Source: Platynereis dumerilii
Lineage: Eukaryota; Annelida; Polychaeta; Phyllodocida; Nereididae
Assembly: GCA_026936325.1 (NCBI GenBank)
Contig: JAPTHN010000008.1
Location: 16,026,259 to 16,090,258, forward strand
Length of the DNA stretch: 64,000 nucleotides
Direction: 5' to 3'
The position numbers and the translations under genes are program-made. Each line of letters begins with the position of its first letter. Position 1 is the first letter of the stretch. Below are positions 56,066-64,000 of this stretch, piece after piece. The notes under the pieces were generated by a model. The model made no database searches. It was given only the letters and a program-made list of their open reading frames with translations, and was not told the DNA's origin.

Positions 56066-56251
56066 TCGTGGTACTTCTGGTGTATCTCTGGAAAGGAAAA
56101 AACCATAAATAATAACTACACTACTAATCTTATAAATGATTTTTATGGTAACTGTTTTTGTTTTCTCATCAACCAATCACTTCAAAGAGGCCTTCTTCGA
56201 CTGTGATAGAAATCATACTTAACAATTTTGATATTAACGTAATTCGGTAGT

Positions 56252-56459
56252 CCCATAAGCGTATTTCACAGGGGGTCAGGGGGGGCTGCAGCCCCCCCCC
56301 CGGCAGCAGGGCAAATGGCATATATCAGGGCAAATCCTGACCAATCAGGGCAGATCCACTGCCCTGGTCACATCCGTGTCATGTTAAAATTTTAGGGCAA
56401 AATAGCGACAGCCCCCCCCCCCCCCCCCCCGCGAAACACCTGTCCCGTACGCCTATGGG
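56252..56459. mobile_element. 208-bp miniature element with C-rich interior
   Basis: Ends cccataagcgtatttcacag and the imperfect inverse (ctgtcccgtacgcctatggg), flanked by tagt on both sides (56,248; 56,460). It contains long C runs (10 and about 19) and repeated cagggca words. Confidence 0.7.
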
Positions 56460-56463
56460 TAGT

Positions 56464-59298
56464 CCACCAGGACAATAAATAACTATATTGTTACAAATTA
56501 GTTAACTTATTAACAAGTGAATTTTTTCCTTGCTCAATAATTGTTTACTGAACTGCTTTTCCAATATATCAATCACAAAGTCTATTTGCACGTGAGCAAA
56601 CTTAATTATATACCTAAATTTGCTATTAGTCAATCATAGAAGAGAAAAACCTGTAATAACAATTGTTATTTCAATGCGAAGTTTTTTTTTGGCAAAAGGG
56701 TGTAGGGAAGTTACAATTAACTCTGTTTTCAGACATTATAACTCAAACCTTCACTGTTTCTCAGGTCATCATTTTTGCTTCTTGGATTGGGTCATAGCCA
56801 TAGGAGCGGAGTCGAATTTTCATGCACTTTTAAACAGAACATTTTGGGAGATCTATATTTTGGGCAATATAGGTAATATTTCTTGGGCAACACCCCAAAA
56901 TTAAATGACCTCCTTCACCTATGGATTGCGGAGATTGAGGTCTTTTTCCATTTTTAACATTTTCACCATACTGCCTCAATTACAGCATTGTCTAAATATG
57001 TAAAGTAAATTAGAAGTAATCAAGAGCAAGGGATATGGCCATAGGCATTACTAGTGGTGGTTGTTTCACAACTTGTTATGAGGTGGGTTAAAATGTCCCA
57101 CATCATTGGCAAGTTCCACCCACTTTATTAAGACAAAAATCTTGCATTGTACCTTTTAATTTATACCCATCACTTGTATAATGTTTCTTTGATAAAACTT
57201 ATCAATCAATGATGCCATGTACAAACAATAAATTCAAATGTGGCAGACACTAGAATTATGAGTTTCTTTGGAAGTTTGAATAACACATTTGACACAAGTT
57301 CTTTTTGGTCTCACCCATTTCAAATCATGCCAATGGCAAGAATAGCAGTTAGCAAAAAAATTGTGAGAAATAAATCATACTAAATAAGCTGCCACTAAAA
57401 TCATGCCAAAACTTCTAAATTACATTTGACAACACAAAATTTTAGAAGCTTTTAGATAGGCATATGTTATCAACAATGAGCCAGAACGACATAACTTGAT
57501 AATATCAATCATTATACCTATTGTGCAAATGAGAAATATTACTGTCGATCCTCACTTCTCAGCACATCAAGTTTTAAACAATAAAGTACATTTTTAAATT
57601 AAGCTTTTTGCATTATAATATTTACCAGTTTATTATGTTGCACAATAATGGGCACAGATGTCACAACATTCTTTACTCTTGTTCTTCACTGCAACACTGG
57701 GTGGCACAACTTACCCCAATCTTCCCTATGTTGATTGACTACTTCTAAATCGTTAATATCATTTTTCAAAGTTTCATTTAAGCCCCTGCACCCACAAATT
57801 AGCACTTGCATGGTAATTAGGTAAATCTAAAATACTACATTTGCATTACATGCATCTTCATCTAAAATAAAGAAATCATCTCTTACCTTTCACTGTTCTC
57901 AGCTGTTTAGATTGTTAAGTACAAATGAATTCCTCCAATATTGACTTTATGATCCTTTTTTGTGTTACAATTCAGTGGTGTGATTTGAAAAACTATCACA
58001 GAGATTATTAAATTGTGAAACAACAACACCTCATTATCAATGGATGAGGCATTTCACATATCTGTACATATACTTGTCAAGCCAGTACTTGTACAGATTT
58101 ACATGTAGTTAAGCTCAGTACAGAAATGTTCTGTTGGCAATGTGCCAACAGAGAAGAGTCTGTAAGCATTACTGAACTTGCAGATATCCAACAGGTTTTT
58201 CTGTAGTCTAACAGAATTTCCTGTACCTTTACGCAAAATTTTTAACAGTGTGTCAACCAGGGCCTCAAATTAAAAATGTTTACTCAATCTGACAGAAAAT
58301 TGACAATTGGCACAAAACAAGAACTAAATTAGTGGCAAGATTTCTGAAATAAAAATGACATAGGGTACCTTTAAGTCGGACAGCTGTGTTCTTAAAACAT
58401 GACATCTAAAATGCAGGTGCTTTGGAGTCTTCCTTCAATTCAAAAAGCCCATACTAGAGCACTGAATAGTTTAAGCTTACTCCTGACAGAATGATAAAAA
58501 ACTGAAGTCAGCAAAAGATACCTGAAACATGACAGACTGTTACTAAAATGCACAAATTTGAAATTTCTGAAACAAAATTGGGAGGTATACGGGGTTTTTA
58601 TTCCATTTATAATTTAAATAGAGCCATGAAAACCCTAGAGTGACTGTCACTGACTGAGCAACTGATTTTCAGATAGGTGACGTTATGTGCATGTTACACT
58701 GAGTCTGTGTCTGTTGATGACGCCACCTTCAATATATGTTGCCATGATGTCACTAGTGTTTGCCATGACCAGTGAGGTCGCTAGCCCGACAACTGGCGAA
58801 CTTCGTGTATTACGCCAGACATTGGGCTCTCCAGCACTCAATCCGATCAACACTGATTGGTCGGCTTCCTCATGTGACCGCAACGTCGTTCCAAAATTCA
58901 ACGGCCCATCGTTTTTCACTGTTGGACATTGTTGTCATTATTTCCAGTGTGATGATGCTTCATTCGATGGCTCTTGCCGAGAAATACACAGCAAATGATT
59001 GTTGTCAGGCGAAATCTTGCTGCAGATTAAGAATAAAGTGACGCCAAGCTTCGCGCCGAAAGTATGCATAATTTCTAGGTCAACTTGAACACGTGACACA
59101 GATTGGACGATGCGCATTATTCTGACAAAACCTTGCTGGAAAATGGATAAAATTGACAGAACATCCTGTGTACTCCTGGCATAATTGTCAATTGAACTCT
59201 TTTCTTGCATGTGTGGACGTTTCAGGACGATCGGTTACTCAGGGAAAAAGGTGCACCACATTTTCCAGAGCGTTGTCAGTAAATCACTATACTACATT
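56464..59298. other. No gene supported
   Basis: AT-rich DNA with short open frames, none carrying a recognised domain. 58,680-59,200 is less AT-rich, with overlapping short frames on both strands, but has no splice or domain support. Confidence 0.4.
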
Positions 59299-59299
59299 A

Positions 59300-59668
59300 G
59301 GGTGTCCCAAAAAAAATGAAAGTCTGAAATTCATTGGGGCTAACCTCTAAATGTGTTCTATAGCCCCTCTCTGGCTACCATGTAAAATTTCAGCTCATTT
59401 GAAGGTGTTTTAGATATTGCTCAAGAGCCCAAAGATAGATAGGAGTTTAACATTGAATTTTCATGCGAAAATCGCTATTTTAGCCAATCGCTCACAAATT
59501 ATCAGTTTCAGTCCACCCAGACACATGGATAGTTGATACAAAGATGTATAAATTATTCTGCACACTGTGGTAGCGATTTCATATCTGTACCTCACTTGGT
59601 TCTTGTGTTATTGGCCAATATATTCTATTTTACATGAAATATTTGCGCCAAGGCAAAGCACCTTTCTT
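59300..59668. mobile_element. One end of a mariner-like element
   Basis: TA followed by gggtgtcccaaaaaaaatg matches mariner termini. The opposite end was not found before the LINE fragment that starts at 59,669, so it is probably truncated. Confidence 0.45.
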
Positions 59669-60415
59669 AATGTAGGTAGGTAGGTAAAATTTTATTTAAC
59701 GTCGTATTCAGTCAATCACAAGATATACAAGATATACAAGGATAAAAGCAGATGCTTCTGTACGACAAGTAATAAAATATAAAAATACAAATAAGTAATT
59801 ACTACACAAATCTATTATAAGAAACTACAGAGCTATCTAATCTAAGAAATAGTTGGCCAAAGCCTATGTACAAACTTAGAAAGGTTTAGTTAGAGACAAA
59901 CGTACATATGTAGCACCAGAAGTCGCACACGTCGGTATGATTAGCACACATTACATATCACAAAGAACAATCATCGTATAGTACATATAACATATGTTTG
60001 TATTTATAATCATCTTATCCTAAATGTATTCTAAAACAAGAAATCCATGCTCGAGACATTATCAATTTGTTGTAACCAGATTGTCAAGGCATCTTTGAAG
60101 CATTGAATAGAGGACTTAGCTTTTATTTCTTTCGGATTTCCGACCACAATTTGACCCGTAGTATCGAAGTGATATTTTGCCATAACCTACAGTTTTAAAG
60201 CTTGGAATGTTAAACAAGTCATTATCTCTAATGTCATACACTGAATGTCTTCGTTTGAAAAGTTCTTGAACATAATTTAGAACATTGTTGGTTTTTAAAC
60301 TATGGCTGTACAGCCCTAGTTTATTGTAATGCAAAATGAATTCCCGTAATCCTATCGCTCGACGTATCTCTTTTAATCTGCCAAACATACCTTCAAAATT
60401 TGTCACAACCTTCTA
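59669..60415 (-). mobile_element. LINE fragment with 3' tail (minus strand)
   Basis: Minus-strand frame 60,116-60,406 reads RRHSVYDIRDNDLFNIPSFK followed by TVGYGKISLRYYGS, the very conserved end of many L2/CR1-like ORF2 proteins. The sequence then runs to a 3' end with acgttaaataaaattttacc + (tacc)n at 59,669-59,700. 5'-truncated. Confidence 0.8.
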
Positions 60416-60479
60416 TTTTCTGCCGACAATTATGCCCGGTTATATATCGTCCATCTTAAATGCCTCTTTCTTCTAATTC

Positions 60480-60640
60480 AAGAAACTGTCGGCCGCCGTC
60501 ATGTTTCCAGAAACAAAAACCGATACGAGGACGTCCTCAGGCTCAGAATCACAACCGTGACGTCACAGAAAAGTTGATCACGTGACCGCGCAACCTTGTC
60601 ATTTTTGGCGCCAACTTTCGGGCGGGCAGGACGAAGTGGC
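60480..60640. promoter_or_regulatory. Promoter-like cluster: CRE, E-box, E2F site, GC box
   Basis: GC-richer than its surroundings. Contains ggccgccgtcatgttt (YY1-like, 60,491), a perfect palindromic CRE gtgacgtcac (60,557-60,566), tcacgtga E-box (60,578-60,585), ttggcgccaa E2F palindrome (60,605-60,614) and cgggcggg. A short frame MVCDEDASFQDNFGDFEAG starts at about 60,825 and ends before a possible donor (aaggtatgt, about 60,888). No gene body can be shown. Confidence 0.4.
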
Positions 60641-60899
60641 GACGGCCAATTTTGGTGATTTTAAAGCATTCTGGACTTAAATTAACTCAAACTTGGTTGA
60701 ATTCATGTCGTGCAACTCCGGGTTGGACGGATGCTTCGTCTGGAAGAGTTCTGGATGCGCTGGCGAAGTTTTAAATGCCACGCCCACTTGTTGACCTAGT
60801 TCCGTTTATTTCGAGGTCAGCAATGGTATGCGACGAAGACGCATCATTTCAGGACAATTTTGGTGATTTTGAAGCAGGATAGGCCTAAGGTATGTTGAG

Positions 60900-61587
60900 A
60901 AATTATTTGTTGAACCCTTGGCCCTTTGAATCACTTTTAATCCTCGTTTTTTGTGCCTTGAATGCATCGTCATTGAATGGTGTTGGTTGAACGTTGTTGA
61001 AAAGTTGCCAAATCGCGATGTTTTTTTTCGTGCACAAAATGGCTTTTTTTGGACTGTTTTTGGTGGTTTTACTGTCTGTTACCAATTTAATCGTCTTGCA
61101 AATAATCTCAGAAGACTTTAGCACTAATTCTAGGTTTCTAACTGCTCTGTAGACTGTTGAATCGTCCGAAATGTGTCGGAATTTACATGCGGAAATTAAC
61201 TTCCGGTTGTCATTGTTTTGACAGGGGCTGGAGAAAGACACTGAGCAGTCGGTGTGTGGTCAACTAGAGCCCGGAACCGCCGTGAAATTTAGCCGTAGCC
61301 AGCTACAAAACCATTTAGTCAAAGTTAGCTGCATCTTTTCAACTTAGCCGCCGAAAAACCAGGCAATCGCCGCCGCCGAAATAGCTGTAATCTTACACAA
61401 TTAATTGTCATCAACCTCAAAGCTTCAAAGGCTGGCAGTAATTCTGTAATCTCACTCTCAATATTATTGTCATCAATACCCAAGTCTGTACAAATAGTGA
61501 TTGCAATTTATGTCTTCAAAGCTGTCAGATGATTAAGCTAATTGGTATTTTGTTAACACCTCTCATGAACTGCTTACGACTGCCAGT
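60900..61587. other. No gene recognised
   Basis: Unassigned; could be the first intron of a gene starting near 60.8 kb, but no exon is seen. Confidence 0.3.
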
Positions 61588-61804
61588 CAGGGCCGTATTA
61601 GTGCATTTCTGGGCCCGGGGCAAGCTGTTTCCAATGGGCCCCCTCGAGCCCCAAAAACGATCTAAAATTGCAAAAAGTACATTCCCGCGCCAGTTACCCG
61701 ACGCACTTTCTTTACTGTCGCAACTCTTTTCAGCTTCATCATGGGCCCCCCTCAGGTCATGGGCCCGGGGCAAGTGCCCCGTTTGCCCATATAGTAGGGG
61801 GCGC
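61588..61804. mobile_element. GC-rich repeat, possible miniature transposon
   Basis: Starts cagggccgtattagtgcatt and ends near tagtagggggcgct. The word gggcccggggcaag occurs directly at both ends (61,611; 61,762). Superfamily not assigned. Confidence 0.4.
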
Positions 61805-63723
61805 TAACCAAAAAATCGTTACGGAGTGGATAAAGCTACGAAACTTGGCAGAAATGAAGCTGAGGATCTAAGCTTTAATTTTTTCCTAAGCTCCAAAAAT
61901 TATTTTGAGTGGAGCTGTTTCAAAAATGCGTTTCCATGGCAACAAGTCACTGAAATTTTACAGTTTCCAGAAAACGTATTATTTTCCCGTAAAATTCACA
62001 AAAATTTAGATATAAGCAAAATATCCGGGATTATCAATCTCAGTGATGGGCCGCATTAATTTCGTATATCAAATCCAAATTTGTTGTCTTAAGTTGCCAT
62101 GGAGATGGAAAGCAAAATCAAAATATTGCATTTTTTAACGACTATTGTCTATTTCATTACACATTATGGCTAATCTATATTAATCAGATCAGGACTGAAT
62201 ACATGCTAAAAACCCTGAACCATTTGCCATTAATTATGGCAAATTTGAAAAACATGGTTCTTTAAATAAATCCATGAAATGTGTTTCTATGGTAACAAAT
62301 CAATTTGTGAAGTTTATTAATTTGGGAATAAATATGCAGATTTCAAGAGCACTCTTGTATCTAGACACTTCATTTTAGGAAAATGTTGCCCCGCTATGGT
62401 ATAGGATGTGCAGGAGTATTTGTTTATCATAGTGTTGAGGTTGGTTACCATGGTTACCATTGTTATCTGTCTTAAAAGCCAAGAAAATTTACTTTATTAT
62501 TGCTCAATATTGTGGACTAAGGTTTATCAATATATAATGACAAGGATTTGTTGTTTAAACATTTTTACAGTTTTAATGAGATTTACATATTTCCAAATTG
62601 GTTTCCATGGCAACATAAGTTGACCAATTTCTGGTAAGATGGTCATAAATCTATCAATGTTAAGAAAATTATTGTAGATGCAAAGATCTCATTTGGCGGC
62701 TAGAATATATTGTACCCTTGGTAGGTTTAGATGTAATAGGGTTGGGATTGGTATCATGTGGGTGTTGGTTACCATGGTTACCTGTGATCCAAGAATGCTA
62801 TGTGGTAAAATGTCCCATTCACATTTGGCCCAAAATGGTCTTTTTGGGTCATATCTTGACTTAGAAATGGAATTTTTGCTTCTATTATGGGTCATATGAA
62901 AGGTATCATTGTCATCTTTCAGATGAAGAGCAGAAAGTGTATCCATCTTTCACTGGTCTTGATACAATAAGTGATATACATATGCAAGTTGGGTCACTTT
63001 TTGGTTATGGGCTTGACATTACATGTGAAAGTTTTATGTACATTTTTCCAACACTACAATGTCGATACATTAAAGATAAAGTTCCGTGTGAAGAATTGTT
63101 CTCTGGTAAGCTCGGCATTGGGCATCTTATCAATGCAGATCGAAGCCTTTCATTGTTGCTATATCTTTTATGACACCTTTTGTTTTCTAGAAGAGTGGTG
63201 AAAATGTGATTTTTTGATACAACAATTTTTCTTTCATTGCGTTTTGCATATCTGCCGGTAATTTAAAAAATAGTCACTAAACTGGACTAAAATTTGTGAA
63301 TTAGAGGTTGAATCCATTTCAACATTTGACCATTTGTGTTTATTTCTATTCTCTGATTGTTTGAGGATAGTTGAAAAATTACCTCAGTATTAACAGAAGC
63401 AAACATGTACAAATTGGAAGTTGACAGAACTTTAAAATTTGGATAACCCCTCTCACATTAGACATAGTGATAGTAAAACAAAAACACATCCACACAAAAA
63501 TGCCATTTCAAGTTGGTATTCATATAATTATGTAAGAAAAATAAGTTTTTTGGATCAATTTTTATATCTTATATTTGAAGCAATAATATTTGAAATGACA
63601 CAATTGGGTTTTTTTGACTACATAAGTAACTAGACTGACAATGAATGTGGGGCGATGATCGCCAATCAATATTGGTCAAGGAAAGTATGATAAAAATGCC
63701 TGGCAGACAGTCAGTATATTGTA
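61805..63723. other. No gene supported
   Basis: Contains repeated ggttaccatggttacc words (62,449 and 62,767) and short frames without domains. Probably old repeat DNA. Confidence 0.4.
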
Positions 63724-64000
63724 CAGTGCCGCCTGTAAGTAAGTGAAATGCATGATATTGTGCCATTGCATCAATGTTAAACATCCTTAACCAAAATGCT
63801 TCTGGAAGGACAAATTCTCATCCGATGAGAGGAAAACATTTGGGTCATAAAGGCCGATAAGTGAGGCATGTGGGATAAAAATAGCAGCCAATTTTCTTTG
63901 CTGTAGTTGGAGTTAGGTATGGGTCAAAGTCTTTGGTAAGTAAGTGAAACGCAGGCCCAATGTTAAAACATAGGGAAGGGTGGTTCACTTACTTATCAAA
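63724..64000. mobile_element. TA-flanked foldback MITE, second copy, cut by window edge
   Basis: Begins TA|cagtgccgcctgtaagtaag and follows the 37,197-37,624 element closely through atccgatgagaggaaaacat and atgggtcaaagtctttg into the start of its inverted half. The right end is outside the window. Confidence 0.85.

Noticed and set aside
58683-59210. Overlapping 80-100-codon frames on both strands
   Set aside because: No domain and no matching splice signals. Local lower AT content explains the open frames.

Overview
The window is AT-rich, repeat-dense animal DNA. Genes have GT-AG introns, and the sequence carries tRNA-derived SINEs, L2/CR1-type LINE fragments and many TA-flanked miniature transposons. 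Together with a four-exon-loop MS4A-like membrane gene and a Star-like FkbM methyltransferase gene, this suggests a marine invertebrate, most likely a deuterostome (hemichordate, echinoderm or amphioxus). The sequence alone does not decide which. Only two host protein genes can be supported: an FkbM-family methyltransferase with a single coding exon (37,752-38,819, +) and a seven-coding-exon MS4A/CD20-like four-pass membrane protein (45,767-51,587, +; 205 residues, all junctions in phase).

Layout. 1-6,190: a broken transposase-like gene (-), LINE and SINE scraps, a GC-rich hairpin element, microsatellites and unassigned DNA. 6,191-22,917: one very long (16.7 kb), young-looking Ty3/Gypsy LTR element on the minus strand. 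It has 157-bp LTRs that differ at one site, a 4-bp target duplication, gag, pol and an extra downstream reading frame coding for a TatD-family metal-dependent nuclease. Its 2.9-kb leader carries three copies of a 103-bp repeat. 22,922-37,650: minisatellites, LINE pieces (the largest at 30.8-34.0 kb, with a palindrome-rich insertion), and a series of inverted-repeat elements. 37,672-38,819: the FkbM gene. 38,820-45,750: foldback elements, one with a perfect 8-bp target duplication, and a long minisatellite. 45,758-51,600: the MS4A-like gene, whose introns hold SINE copies. A 52-bp minisatellite in intron 3 begins inside exon 3 and copies its splice donor about nine times. 52,000-64,000: SINEs, a LINE fragment, a promoter-like CRE/E-box/E2F cluster near 60.5 kb, and a partial second copy of the 37.2-kb miniature element at the window edge.

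Nothing suggests that the genes work together as a pathway; the two host genes look independent. The most unusual features are the retrotransposon with a TatD nuclease frame (and a helix-hairpin-helix-like start to its Gag), its repeated leader module, and the donor-copying minisatellite in the MS4A-like gene. No tRNA, rRNA, CRISPR array or prokaryotic-style operon was seen.
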